Shown here one piece after another: positions 34,094-45,624 of a stretch of 64,000 nt of DNA. Source of the DNA: Tuctoria greenei (taxonomy: Eukaryota > Streptophyta > Magnoliopsida > Poales > Poaceae); assembly GCA_036927565.1 (NCBI GenBank), contig JAYESD010000008.1, positions 119,067,498 to 119,131,497 on the forward strand. Reading direction: 5' to 3'. Numbering within the stretch: position 1 is the stretch's first letter; each line of letters starts with the position of its first letter. The translations under genes and the position numbers were made by a program. Below the pieces are notes generated by a model. That model was not told where the DNA came from. It searched no databases and worked only from the letters and a program-made list of their open reading frames with translations.

Positions 34094-36378
34094 CTTCCTT
34101 AAGAAACAAAACACAAGGATTTAGTACTTCTCCATAAGAAACAGAGCATATATGATCAATGAAGGTCAAATTTTCACTCAAATGGCAATATTTTCACACA
34201 TTTGAACATATATCGCACAAATATTCAAATGGGAGTCCATGTTTCACTCAATTGACCATATTTTCACATATTTGAGCATATTTACACACAATCAATTTGG
34301 TACTTCATGTTGCGGTCTTGGTTTTTTGAAATTCTTGAGTTTCTCATGGTGGCCTTTCTGTAAGTAAGGAAGTTCGTTGGTCGATGGTATTCTTGGCTTG
34401 ATCATTGAGGTGACAAAAGGAGGAATCTCATCAAATTGGTTAAACTCATCCTCATCGACGGCATTCTCAACTCCGATGATTCGTCATTTTCCATTTATAA
34501 CCATCTTAAGTCTTTTATTTCTTGTGTCTAGAACATAGAACACTTGAGCATCGTGTTCTGATAAAACAAAAGGCTCTGACTTATATACTTCTTGATTAAG
34601 ATCAATGCTAGGGAACCCATACTTTTCTTGTACAACACCGTTGATTCTATCAACCCAGTTGCAATGGAAAAGAGGAATCTTGAATCCTTGAAAGTCAAGC
34701 TCCCAGATATCTTGTATTTGACCATAGTACATGTCTTTGTCTTGGCCCGCAACATTATAAGCATCAACACAGACACCACTATTCTGATACGTGCTTTTCT
34801 TATCTTGTTCTACAGTGTAGAACATGTATCCATTCATGTCGTACCCTTGATATGTAAAAATTGTGAATATAGGACCACGAGCCAAGTTTTTTAGGTATTC
34901 CTTGTTTGAGTATCCGATGAGTGAGAAATCCAATCTCGGAGCAAGCCAATGAATTTTCTTGGAGTTATAGCCTTCTTCCCAATGGTCCATTTTCCTGTGA
35001 GCCTCCCCTCATGACGAGACTTGGGAACACCAATCGGGTTACTCGGGCCAGTTCAGTTTAGAGTCCACTTCACAACTTCCTGTGTAGAGTATCCTTGTAC
35101 AATGTTGGCCTTAGGGTATCTCGATTTCTAACGAAGGACTTTAGTATGCTATTGAATCTCTTGTATGCACACATCTGGTGAAGGAACACACGGCCAAGTA
35201 GCTTTATCTCCTTAATAAGATGTTTTTTCAAATGGACGCTGATGTCAAAAAAGGCAGGTGGAAAATACATCTCAAGGAGCATAAAGTTTCATAGTGCCTT
35301 TTTTCCAATGACTCGAGACCTTCTTCACATAGTACTTTTTGACCAATTGCATTGAGGAAAAAGCAAAAGTTCAATATAGCCTCCCGAACATTGACAGGTA
35401 GGATATTCCAAATTCCAACAACAATCATCTCCATAAGCAATACAAGGTAATCATGATATTTCACACCGTGAGCTACTTATAGATCTAGAAATAAAATAAG
35501 TCTTGAGATGTTTGTCGAGTAGTCGGATGGTACTTTCACATTTTTCAAGAACCCACAAAACTCTTTCTTTTCATTTTTTGAAAGGGTGATGCATGATGTG
35601 GGTAGGTCTGTTCCTTTTACTGAGTCATCGCCCCAGAACTCAGGACTAATTCCCATTTTCTTTAGATCTGTCTGTACATGTCCATGGTCCCTAGTTTTCT
35701 CATCCGTGTTAAGCAATGTCCTGAGCAGGCTCTCGTACACATTCTTCACAATGTGCATCATATCATTCGAATGATGGACATCTAAGTATTTCCAATACGG
35801 TAGCTCTCAAAAAATTGATTGATTCTTCCACATGTCATCTTCGCCAGTATTTTGGTCAGTACTTTTCTGCTTACCAAGGACAACATGGATATCCTTGACC
35901 ATTTCATAGACTTAATGACCCGCGGGTGAAGTGGAGAACGCCTCTTCTCAGTGTCACCATTGAAATTATCCTTCACTCTCCAAAACTGTTGCTTCATTGG
36001 AATGTAGTGTCGATGTCCCATGTACACTTTTTCTCGTGACTCGCTCAAGTACTATGAGTATGTTTCTCTCAAACAATGTGTACATCCGCAACCTACTTTC
36101 TTACTATGTCCGGACAAGTTACATGCCACCGGAGAATCACTGACATTCACAAATAAAATGGCTTTGAGGCGACCGATGCTTGTGGTCATCCCAGAACTGC
36201 ACTCCGTTGTTGTACCACAACTACTTTAGATCTTCAACCAGAGGCCTGAAATAAGTGTCGATGTCATTCTTGGGTTGTTGTTGCTCCGATATTAGTACTG
36301 ACATCGTAATATATTTCCGTTTGTTGCACAACCAAGGAGGAAGGTTCAAAATTGTTAGCACAATTGGCCATGTGCTAT

Positions 36379-37904
36379 CACTACAGGAATCTGGCAAAAG
36401 GCCATCGGCCATATAGACGTTGGTAGTGTAAAGAAACCGACATAAATTACGTATATACGTCGGTAGACCGACAACTTAGATTCGACGTTTTTAACTGGTA
36501 TATACGTCGGGGCCGATGTCTTTATCCTTTACAACCGTCGGTTTCCTGGACCGACATATTTAATTATTATAACCGTCGACCCCCATTCCCTACATCTTTA
36601 CATTAGTAGGACCGTCGGCCACAAAGTTAAACTGACGTTTTTACCTCTAACACAACAAAAAAAATAATGCTCCGTTCCGCTCGGCAGTTCTATCGGATCG
36701 AAGATGGAAAAACAATGCTCAGAAGATTACACAGCTCAGATGAACAATAATGCTCACAAGATCGATCCATATGCTCACAAGCATGATACAAGCACGATTT
36801 TAATCTGTAATATGACACAAGTACAAACATCAAGCAGTTACTCTGCCCAACAGAAGATCAACGGAAGCAGGAAAAAAATGAACACAAGAGTGGAGACTTC
36901 AGTCGATGGAGCCTGCCATGGAGACTTCGGTCGACAGAGCTGTGGAGGTGTCGTAGCCGGACTCGGTCGACGACCGGCGGGCACAGAGGTTGACGAGCAG
37001 CACGCGGCCGACCGACAGCGGATGGAGGAGAGGCGGCTCGCGGCCGACGGGCGGCGGATGGCAGGGAGGCGGCGTGCGGCCGACATGTGGCGGTGCGCGG
37101 ACGACGGAGAGGCGTGCGGACTCAGTCGACAGACGGCGGGGACGGAGGCCGACAGGCGGCGTGGACCTCGACGGGAGGCGCGCGACCGACGGGTGGCAGA
37201 TGAGGATGATGCGGCACGTGGACAACGGGTGATAGTGCGTGGACGACAGAGAGGCGCGCAGACGAAGAGGTAGTGTGCGGACGATGGTCAACAGACGCCG
37301 CGCGAACTCGGTCGACGGGCGGTGCGGACCTTGGTCGACGGCGGCGCGGACCTCCGGCGAGTCGGCGAGAGCACAGCGGGACCTTGCGTCGCCTGAGCCT
37401 GTCAGCGGGGCAGGACGACAGTGCTGGGTAGGTGGGCAGGCGGCGGCGAGCTAGGGTTTTGGTGGGCGGTAGAGAGGATAAGAAAGAAAGAGGAAGTCTG
37501 AGAAAGAGAAATGAATAGAGAGTAGCGAGGCTAGATTTAAGGACGGGAAATACGACCAAGTTAAGGACACGGAAGAGCCTGGAATCCAGGGATATGGACC
37601 TGGAAACGGGACCCACTCCCGTAGGGCCGTCGGTTGGTATTGACTTCCGATGCTTTTAATTTCCACTCGAGCCCAGCACTTAAAGCCGTCGGAAACTGAG
37701 ATACCGCCGACGATTTTAAAATTTTGAATGTCGGGCTAAGCGATGCCCCGACGTGTTTATATATAGCTATCGGTCTCTATTTTCGTACCGACGGTTATAA
37801 CTTTGTGTTGTCGATTTTTATAAACCAACGACTTTATTGAGAGTATGTTCGACGGCTTTGACGGTTCTATATTTCCCCGACGGCCTATTCCTCTTTTCTT
37901 GTAG
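36379..37904. mobile_element. Nonautonomous CACTA nested in transposase gene B
   Basis: Left end CACTACAGGAATCTGGC (36379). The right end, read on the minus strand, is CTACAAGAAAAGAGG (37904), lacking the first two bases of CACTAC. Both ends carry CCGTCGG/ACGTCGG subterminal repeats (36400-36640 and 37620-37890). TAT flanks both sides (36376-36378 and 37905-37907). Removing the element and one TAT restores the expected reading STHSTWP in gene B. The interior is a GC-rich tract with no transposase. Confidence 0.85.
36900..37460. other. GC-rich tract in nested CACTA
   Basis: Rich in GGCGGCG and GTCGACGG words with CG dinucleotides. Open frames in several phases on both strands encode low-complexity Arg/Gly/Ala or Pro/Ser/Arg sequence and are not credible genes. 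Its position next to the right subterminal repeats parallels 1985-2375 and 48300-48720. Confidence 0.65.
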
Positions 37905-38225
37905 TATGTGTGCTACTTTTCAAAAAAGGATTCATGCCATCGATGCTCATTGCAATCCTAATATTCCTAGGATCAATGGCAAATTCATGATTTTATTTAT
38001 CAATGTTTTGCCACTGTGTGGCATCATCAGAATGTCTTATCATTCCAGCATCCTTCTTATGCTTCTCTTTGTGCCATCACTTCAATTCTGACTCCTTGTT
38101 TGCAAACCATTGCTTCAAACGAGGAATGATAGGAAAGTAACAAAACACCTTTTTAGTCCTTCTTTTCTTCTATTACAGTTCTCTTCATCACCGTCGTCTT
38201 TCCTACGATTGAATCGGTCCACTCC

Positions 38226-38614
38226 CACTACAGGAATCGCGATAATAGATGACGACCAGAAACCATCGTCTATAAGGACAATACCATCATCTATAGCTTA
38301 TAGACGACGGTATAAGCTTATATATGACAGTGTCCGACTGTCTATAGTTATTTGTTATCTATAAGCTTATAGATGACGGTAATCGTCGTCTATACGCTAA
38401 TTGACAATGACTGGATTTAGCTAACGTCAATAAGTTAACTCCATCCACGTGGCAGCGGGGGAGCCTTATTGATGACGGTGGCTTGAACTGTCGTCTATAA
38501 GGGTGTGAAACTATCGTCTATAAGAGTCCTTATAGATGATGGTGTGTTTCAGTCCGTCATCTATAAGGTTCCTTATAGACGACAGTCTGCAAAATACGGT
38601 TGTCTATAAGGTTT
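38226..38614. mobile_element. CACTA-type MITE nested in transposase gene B, right end lost
   Basis: Starts CACTACAGGAATCGCG at 38226. It is filled with more than ten copies of a CGTCTATAAG-type subterminal motif in both orientations, several as palindromes (TATAAGCTTATA). The right junction at 38614 has no TIR. The flanking transposase reading jumps from LEKC to VDRF, so about 9 bp of host sequence appear to have been lost together with the TIR. Confidence 0.78.
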
Positions 38615-39496
38615 GCATTTCTCGAGGTTTTCATACTTAGGTCTACGATATAAAATGCAATCATTCTTGCACGCTTGGATTTTCTCCACCTCCAAGCCCA
38701 GTGGATAGATTATTATTTTTGCCTCATAAACTGTTGTAGAGACTGTGTTGCCTTGGGGTAACATGTCCTTAAGGAGCGTCAACAGTTCCTTAAAACTAAA
38801 ATTACTCCATCTATTGCTTGCCTTCAACTGGAAAAGATTTAGAATCACAAAATAGTCTGGTGTACGTAGCCGCACAACCATGATACAATGGCTTCTTCGA
38901 GTCTTCGATCATCTTCTCATAATTTGCAAGTTCACCATTACTGTACCGATCATCATCGTGGTGTCTCACGACAATGCGTACCATCTCCTCTATGTTATGC
39001 ACCTGAAACTCAATGTCATCATCGGTGAACCCTGATATATCTGGCTTGTTCACATCCTCGTCGTGATCTTCGACACTGGTAGGGACCTCCCTCTCAAGAT
39101 ATGAATCTCTCATCTCTTCTTCATTAAGCCCCTCCTCCCCATGTTTGTTCCAACATCGATAATCCACCATGAATCCATGCATGATCAAATGTGACCTCAA
39201 CACTTCATCTGTGCGATATCTCTTCTCATTCTTGTAGTGTTTGCAAGGACAACAAATAGTACCACTAATGTTGTCCAACATGTCTTTCTTCGCGAAATCG
39301 ATAAATGCATCTACCCCTTGGATATATTCATTGCAAAGGCGCGACCCATACATACAACTTCGTTCTGACGACATCTACGTACAGAAAAGAAGAGCTAAAT
39401 TGAAGAAATTCGAAGCTACTGATAGTCAAGATCTAAAGGGATAAAAAATAGTAAGCAAAAGGAGAGGAGGAGAGGATTAACCCTTTGTTTTAAGAT

Positions 39497-40132
39497 CCAC
39501 TAATACCTTAACTTGTGAGAAGCCCCAAGGATATTGTATTTACCCTTGTGATTTAATGGAGAATCAGGTTGGCCTTTGTGGCAACTTGAAGAGTGTTAGG
39601 GTTGAAAGAGACCCGGTCCTTCGTCGATACCTCAACGGGGACGTAGATTCATGTGTGGAGTCGAACTGTAAGTGCATCTACGCAGTCCTTGTTCCTCTGA
39701 TTCTGTGAAGTGATTCACTGTCATGATATTAAGAGTTTATTCTAGGGAATCAAAGAGAATAACTTTCAGCCACAAAATCACTTTAACCCAAAATCAGAAG
39801 TGAATTCAGAAAATCAACTTCGTGAAGCTCTGCCAAAGGAGACCTTAATTACAACAATTCTCCTAGCTGTCGTAAATAAGCGGCCCAACCTCCACGTGGC
39901 ACGGGCTACTTATTTACGATGGTCAGGCTGGCCGTCATAAATTAGGTTATTTACTATGATGACCATTGTAAGTAACTTTATTCATTATTTATGCCGATCA
40001 AAACCATCGTAAATAAGTCCAATTCGACCATCGTAAATAAGTCCAAATCATCGTACAAAGCTTATTTACGATGACTTTTGGCTTATTTACAATAGCTTTT
40101 GGCCGTTGTAAATTATTAGCATTCTTGTAGTA
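39497..40132. repeat. Terminus of a further CACTA family (D)
   Basis: 39850-40120 contains repeated ATCGTAAATAAGTCC / TTATTTACGATGG words in both orientations. It ends, read on the minus strand, in TACTACAAGAATGC (40132), a CACTA-like end with the first bases changed. The partner terminus was not found. 39497-39850 is unassigned and includes AGAGACCCGGTCCTTCGTCG, a motif of unknown origin. Confidence 0.6.
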
Positions 40133-40700
40133 CGGGAAATAAACTTTAATGGTAAGGAGGGAGTACTTGTTTAGCTAATGGGATTTGATTGCCTTTAAGA
40201 GAAGGCCTTTGGTACATTATGTCGTCCTATAGTGGCACCCCGTTGTGTATGGGCTGAGAAAATTAAATTACATATCAATATAAAAAATATAGTGTTTTTC
40301 GAGATCTGTCAGGATTAGCAAGATGTTCTGGTGTAAACTATAGAGAAGACATGCACATTTAGTATCCCTCTAAAAGGCATAGTTTGCTTGTTTCTTAGAA
40401 CAAGAGAAGTCATTTTTTGTGGACAAGTATGGTGAGCCAGATACTCAGGAGGCTATGGAAGATTGTAACAAAATGAAGTAGAAAAAATATTTCATACATA
40501 AGATTCCAATTAAATGTATCTAGAAATAACAAATCGAAGATATCTACAATGTTAAACTCATATGTACTGTTCTCAACTCAAAACCTGGACGCAAGCAATA
40601 ATTGACATATTCATTGTCGAAGAACACGGTAAGGCCCATTACAGCCCACGAGTTGATCTGGGCTAGGTCCATATGGCCGGGCTCACCACACGGCAAGGGT
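40133..40700. other. Unassigned DNA
   Basis: No gene supported. GGAGGGAGTAC near 40158 resembles the end of a Stowaway MITE but no partner end is visible. Confidence 0.4.
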
Positions 40701-40887
40701 GCTGCAGGCTGGAATTTTTTCATTTTAACATTATTTTTAATCATTCAATATTAATAGCTCCCGAAATTTTTTTGTCGAAATAGCCACCTAGCCGTCCACG
40801 CCCTCAACGACTGGCTGACGTGACAATGACACATCAGCGTCTGCGCCACCTCACTGTGTTGTCTAATTCGCTAGAAATGATGCACCA

Positions 40888-40950
40888 GTTGGGATTCTAA
40901 CTCACAACGTCATGTATGAGACTCACACACTCCACTAGCTGAGCTAGACA
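40888..40950 (-). other. tRNA-Met-like module, left arm
   Basis: On the minus strand TAGCTCAGCTAG (40946-40935) resembles the tRNA A box and GAGTTAGAATCCC (40903-40891) the B box. Between them GTGAGTCTCATACATGA resembles the elongator tRNA-Met anticodon arm, with CAT in the anticodon position. Acceptor-stem pairing is not evident, so this is a tRNA-derived sequence rather than a tRNA gene. Confidence 0.65.
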
Positions 40951-40985
40951 AGTTATTTGGTTGTGTTGCTAATTTGTTTTATCTA

Positions 40986-41600
40986 ACATGGACGTGGAGA
41001 TTAAAATGTAGAGTCCGAATACATAAATTTGAATTTGAGATTTCAACAAATTTTGAAATTTAATTTTTAATTACTATATTCTTCCAAGTAATTAAGTTTG
41101 AATTTAAAAAATGAACGTTTAAACTTGATATTTTGAATTCAATTGAAAACTTTAATTTGAAATTCGAAATTTAAATTCAAACTTTAAAATTAATCTTAAA
41201 TGTTTCAAGTTGGAGTTTTAAGGTCTGAAATTAAATAGAAATTGAAATTCAAATTTGAAATTTGGAATTCAATTTCATATTTCAAAATAAATTTAAAATT
41301 TCAAAAATGAACTTTCTTAAATATAAATTGAATTTCAAATTTGAATTTAAATTTCTGCTTCATTTTAGACTTTAAAACTCGAACTTGAAAGTTTGCAATT
41401 CAATTTTAAAGTTTGAATTAAAATTTAAACTAAAGTTTTCCATTAAATTCAAAATATCGAGTTTAAAAGTAATTTTTTAATTCAAGATTTATTACTTGGA
41501 AAGTTTTGGTAATTCAAAATCAGTTTTCAAGATTTTTGAAATCTTAAATTCAAATTTATGTGTTTAGAGTCTAGATTTCAAACTCTGAGTCTATGTTAAA
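40986..41600. repeat. AT-rich centre of the foldback element
   Basis: Dense with AATTTGAAATTC, AAATTTAAATTC and their complements, giving many small palindromes. No coding region. Confidence 0.65.
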
Positions 41601-41635
41601 TAAAAAAATTTAGCAACATAGACAAATAACTTGTC

Positions 41636-41680
41636 TAGTTCAACTGGTAGAGTGTGTGAGTCCCATACATGAGGTTGTGA
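41636..41680 (+). other. tRNA-Met-like module, right arm, 5' part (split by CACTA)
   Basis: TAGTTCAACTGG (41636-41647) resembles the A box. The anticodon-arm-like part runs GTGAGTCCCATACATGAGG. The module breaks at TGA (41680), where the CACTA begins; the B box GAGTTCAAATCCC resumes at 53180-53192. Rejoining with one TGA puts A and B boxes at tRNA-like spacing. Confidence 0.68.
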
Positions 41681-42075
41681 CACTACTACAATAAGCTTCA
41701 TCTCAGGCGGTTCCAAACGTATTATAACCGCCTAAAACGAAGAGCCTGTGATAATCTGCATTTTTCACAGGCGGAAACTAAAACCGTCTGTGAAATAAGT
41801 TATCATAGGCGGTCTTAAACTTCATGAATCCGCCTGTGAAGACTCTTTATCACAAGCGTTTTGTAACGTAAGAGTAACTGCCTGTGACAATCGAGTTATC
41901 ACAGTTCGTTCTTTACCTATGACTAGCTGCTTGTGAAGACTCTTTATCACAACCGCTTTGTAATTTAAGAGTAAACGTCTGTGATAATGAAGTTATCACA
42001 GGCGGTTCTTTACCTATGACTAGCCCCCTGTGATAATATAATTTCACTGGCAGCATGCCATAGGTAAAATACCGT
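41681..42075. repeat. CACTA C left terminus and subterminal repeats
   Basis: Repeated CACAGGCGGTT, CCGCCTGTGA and TTATCACAG words in both orientations after the CACTAC end. Confidence 0.82.
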
Positions 42076-42329
42076 TTGTGATAAAGTATACCCTATGCAA
42101 CACTATCTGATGTTATTTCTAATTTCTAGGTCAATTTCATATGCATATTCACACACAGAAGGTGCACATTCACACACAGTAGAAACAATATATTCTTACA
42201 AGCATCATCGATACATAATCACCAAAAAGTCATCTCATATACATATGTACAGTACATCTAAATTCATAGTTTACAAGTTTCACTATAAATTGTTACGATG
42301 CTAATACTGGCAAAGTTGTGGCACATCAG

Positions 42330-45300
42330 CTATTATACGGTCGTCACCGAAGAACAGCCCTCTTCGGTGTAACATTTACGACGAATGAAGTGACACAGTT
42401 CACTCGCAATCTTATCGGCTCCTCCACCAGGTATTCTTTTAGAAACCGACCATTTTTCATTCACATTATTCGTGTGGTGCGATGAAACACATAACAAGGT
42501 TTAGAATGTGTTGGTGACAATGATAAAATAATATAAGTATTAAAATACTCTAGTTACAATGAAAATGAAACTCAAAAGTAAGAAAATACAATATCAACAT
42601 TAAGGATAACTTACATTCTCATGATTCAATCTATATTTGCAGGCTATGCGAAGATGCTCGTATACATAATACACCTATAAGATGCTCCTTGGAGGCTGCT
42701 TGGGACAAGATAATATGTTGATGTATGCAATGCATCCTTATTAGGAGGTATCTGACCGCCAAGTTGTTTCACGTAAAACCGCCAAGCGCTGTAATACAAG
42801 GAATGTCATATAAACTTGTCAACATATTCTAAATGTGTGTAAATTAAAAGTATCGAATAACCGTACATTTTTAAAAAGGAACGGAAATCTTTGTAATGAT
42901 CTGGTGAGTAATTGGCTGAGTCCAAGAACGTTGTTAAACCTTGTGTTGGCTTGATGAAGATCATTATGTAGTGTTTAATCAACACATACAAACACACATG
43001 TTAAGTTAACAATTAACAATAATTTCTATTTGAATGTCATGTGTCAAACTTACTCGAAGTGGTACGGAGCCTTTAAGGGGTCCTTGCCGTCTCTAACAAA
43101 GTTAAACATGGCATGTCCTATGTAAGCTGCAACCCTTGTCTTTTTATCCTTCTTTTGGTTTGCGATTGATTTTTCAAATTCTTCTTTTTCTCAGGTGCTT
43201 GTACTCTTCTGAGTTCCATTCCACCTAAAAGTCGAAATTCGACTTTGCAATCATTGTAGGGTCAAGGATGCCTGTCTTAGTGTTTAACTTTTCATTATTC
43301 ATGTATTGCACCATATTGAAGAAGTCATGAATTGTTATAATCTCATGACATGTGTATGCATGTAGTAAGAAAAATAAATATAAAATATTAGATGCACTTA
43401 CAAGCACTAGATGAGTAGCAAGTTGATTTCGAGCATGCCTCGATGGAAAAGGCTATGTAGATCTTCAACCTTCTCCAATGCTCCAGAATGCTTGTTTTGG
43501 CACACGAAATGTGATGTAAGAAAGATCATATTTGGTGTTGGCAGTGATGTACCACTCGTGCATTCTTCTAAGTGAGACAGGTTGTTTGTGAAGTTGCGCC
43601 GATGTCATGAACAGCTTCCCATTTTTATATTCAGAAGGAACATCTTGAATCTTGTATATTGGAACTCCTGATTTAACTAAAGTTGTTTCTCGATTATATT
43701 TCACACAGTCTTCTTCCCGCTCCTCAATATTTTCTAATGCTGGCTTATGTGAAGCACGAGATGCATTAGATGTTTCAATTTTCATTCAGTTTTTCCAAAT
43801 ATTGTGACACTTCTTTAGAAGGTTTCTTATTTTCGTATGAGCTAACTTTCATAGGCACTGACCGAGGAGTAGTCGTCGGAAGTTGGACACTGGCTTGTTG
43901 TTGAACCTGTTGTTCAACTGGTTTCTCTTTACTACCAGTAGCAAGCTCTAGTACTCCTTCAAGCTACTGCTCAACTGGTTCCTTATACTATAAGCTTGCT
44001 CTGGTACTGCTTCAAGATGTTGTTCAACTGGATGCTCTTGGTTATCTTTACTAGAAAGCTTACTATCATCCTTGCTGGGACATAGCGGGAGTGGATCGTC
44101 CTGGATATTCGGCAAAGAAGATGGGGTTGCAGTCTTTTGAGATGCGACGGGGCTAGACATCGGATCATCATCCAACACGATATCGCATCGGTGCCAAAGG
44201 ATTAATTGGTTGATATACCGCCCCAGAGTCGTGGTCCCCTCAGGTGTGATGTGGTCTATTTAGTAATCTTCATAATCATTATCAATGATCTGAAGAACTT
44301 ACACCACAACATAATACAACGGAATTGAATTGCCATTGAAGTCACGATCAGGCTTTGCCATAGTAGTGGCAAGATGTTTGGTTTTGTTCCCTGCTCTACA
44401 GATCGGGACAAGAAGATGAGAAGATCTTCCCTTAACAATATCATCAACAAAGATCTTTGGCTTGACCCTAAGCCTGGCACAGAACCTATGCTGCTAGGGT
44501 AGGCAGTTGGAGATACCAAATGCTCCTTTCCACAGGAACCATCGCTCTATTCTGTGGCGCTAATTGTCCCAATTCTCTTAGTTCATCCATTATTCCTTGA
44601 CCTTTTGAGCAATCGTTTCATCAAGTGTCTTATTGAACTTCTCACGTCTTCTATATGACTCTTTATCGTTCGGAAAACCATCTCTCCAGGACATCTAAGA
44701 AGAAATTGCTCTAACCCGTCCACTGTGTTCAGGGTTTCCTAGGATAGCGGTAAGTTGGTCATTCTCCCTCTTCGACTTGAAGAGACCCTTCTGTTTTTAT
44801 TCAATTACTTCTTTCATTTTTTCGCTCTACTTCGTTCAAAGAGTCGGACTTTTCAAGTTTGCCCTCGCTGTTCAAACCTGACCGAGCAAAGACCCACCAC
44901 TGAGTTCTCTCATCACAACCTTCTAACCGGTAAGGATTGCCCTTATGACAGTTTCCTCTAAGATTTAATTCCAATTCTCAACTTTGGGGGCATATATGGC
45001 AGAACCCAAGCAATGATGGTATTTGTTCCTTTTGGCAAGCTCTGACCTGGATTCACTTGGGGCTATAGCCTTAGGTGTGGTCCTTTGACGAACAAATTCT
45101 TGCCACTAAGCTTGTGTGATGTTTCCCATCTTCTTCGGACTAGGGACCTTATCGGCCTTAACATAAGCAATCATTTCACTCTTCCAGCCACGAAACCTCT
45201 TGTCGCAAGAGACCAATGTTGCTTTCTTTTCAACTTCTTTTGTGCCTTTTGGGAACTTAAATTATTTCTTTATCTTCTCCCACAACTCATTCTTGTTCTC

Positions 45301-45620
45301 CTAAAGGAATTTTCTCCAATTCTCGGTTGTGATCGACACGAGCTCTTTAACAAGACAACCGCATGCATTTTGGTACTTTGTAACTAAACCTAGTGGTTCT
45401 CGGGGAAGCCCACCTGGACTGACACTTGTTATGTATATGATGCAGTTCAATGGACCCTTATTGAGACCTCTTTGCCCTTGCTTTCGCTTGAGTGAACTTG
45501 ATGATTCAACCATTGGAGAACCTTATGCAGTTTTAGGAGCCAAAGGCACCTCCTTGTATTCGCAATTAAGCTAGGTAGAAGAGAATTTTAAGACTTCATA
45601 TACTTTACAACCAACATTAA
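42330..45620 (-). pseudogene. TNPA-like gene with C48 (Ulp1-like) tail, broken
   Basis: On the minus strand the 45513-45301 frame has SPGGLPREPLGLVTKYQNA, and later fragments include VPICRAGNKTKHLATTMAKP (near 44410) and INQLILWHRCDI (near 44200). All are typical of the second CACTA gene. 43785-43465 continues with MHEWYITANTKYDLSY. Downstream is a C48-protease-like region: AAYIGHAMFNF, then HYIMIFIKP with a following LDSA (His and Asp of the catalytic set, near 42985-42925). After QPPRSIL comes a TAG stop at 42677-42675, where the family has its catalytic Cys, then VYYVYEHLRI. Frameshifts are frequent. The upstream end is cut by the solo LTR at 45625. The gene is inactive. Confidence 0.75.
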
Positions 45621-45624
45621 CTTA

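Larger units (their letters stand above)
34290..39374 (-). pseudogene. TNP2-like CACTA transposase, nearly complete but broken
   Basis: The gene opens at 39374 (MSSERSCMYG) with the transposase-associated domain. A frameshift near 38845 leads to WSNFSFKELLTLLKDMLP and the ACKNDCILYR block. The first insertion follows at 38614. The gene resumes at 38225 with PIIPRLKQWFAN and a HKEKHKKDAGMIRH block to 37905, where the second insertion sits between the codons for SSTH and STWP. It continues from 36378 with STWPIVLTILNLPPWL, then VYMGHRHYIPM (36030), a MHIVKNVYESLL block (35755), a DUF4218-type region (PPAFFDISVHLKKHLI, near 35260) and a DUF4216-type C-terminal region (34990-34484). Many frameshifts and stops are present. 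It is the longest transposase homology in the window. Confidence 0.85.
34094..39496 (-). mobile_element. CACTA element B relic, interrupted by two CACTA insertions
   Basis: This is the coding part of a TNP2-bearing CACTA on the minus strand without recognisable termini. The segment 39379-39496, upstream of the transposase start, is similar to 54057-54175, which places it in the same family as the relic leader there. Insertions at 36379-37904 and 38226-38614 split the gene. The sequence at 34094-34290, after the coding end, has repeated ATTTTCACACATTTGA-like words. Confidence 0.72.

Noticed and set aside
36704..37666. Long Arg-rich or Pro/Ser-rich frames as genes
   Set aside because: They overlap on both strands within the GC-rich tract of the nested CACTA and have no recognisable domain.
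36371..37915. Seven-base TGTGCTA repeats as the target duplication of the nested CACTA
   Set aside because: Rejoining the gene shows that the two words are native to the transposase codons for STHST; a 3-bp TAT duplication fits both the superfamily and the reading frame.
29887..40132. A single large CACTA from 29887 to 40132
   Set aside because: The subterminal motifs at the two ends differ (GAGACGCG against CGTAAATAAG), and a 5'-type leader with subterminal repeats lies inside at 33480-34093.
40140..40170. Stowaway MITE end (GGAGGGAGTAC)
   Set aside because: Only one end-like word, with no partner terminus or TA duplication visible.
40888..40950. Functional tRNA-Met gene
   Set aside because: A- and B-box-like words are present but an acceptor stem is not, and the sequence lies inside a repeated arm.
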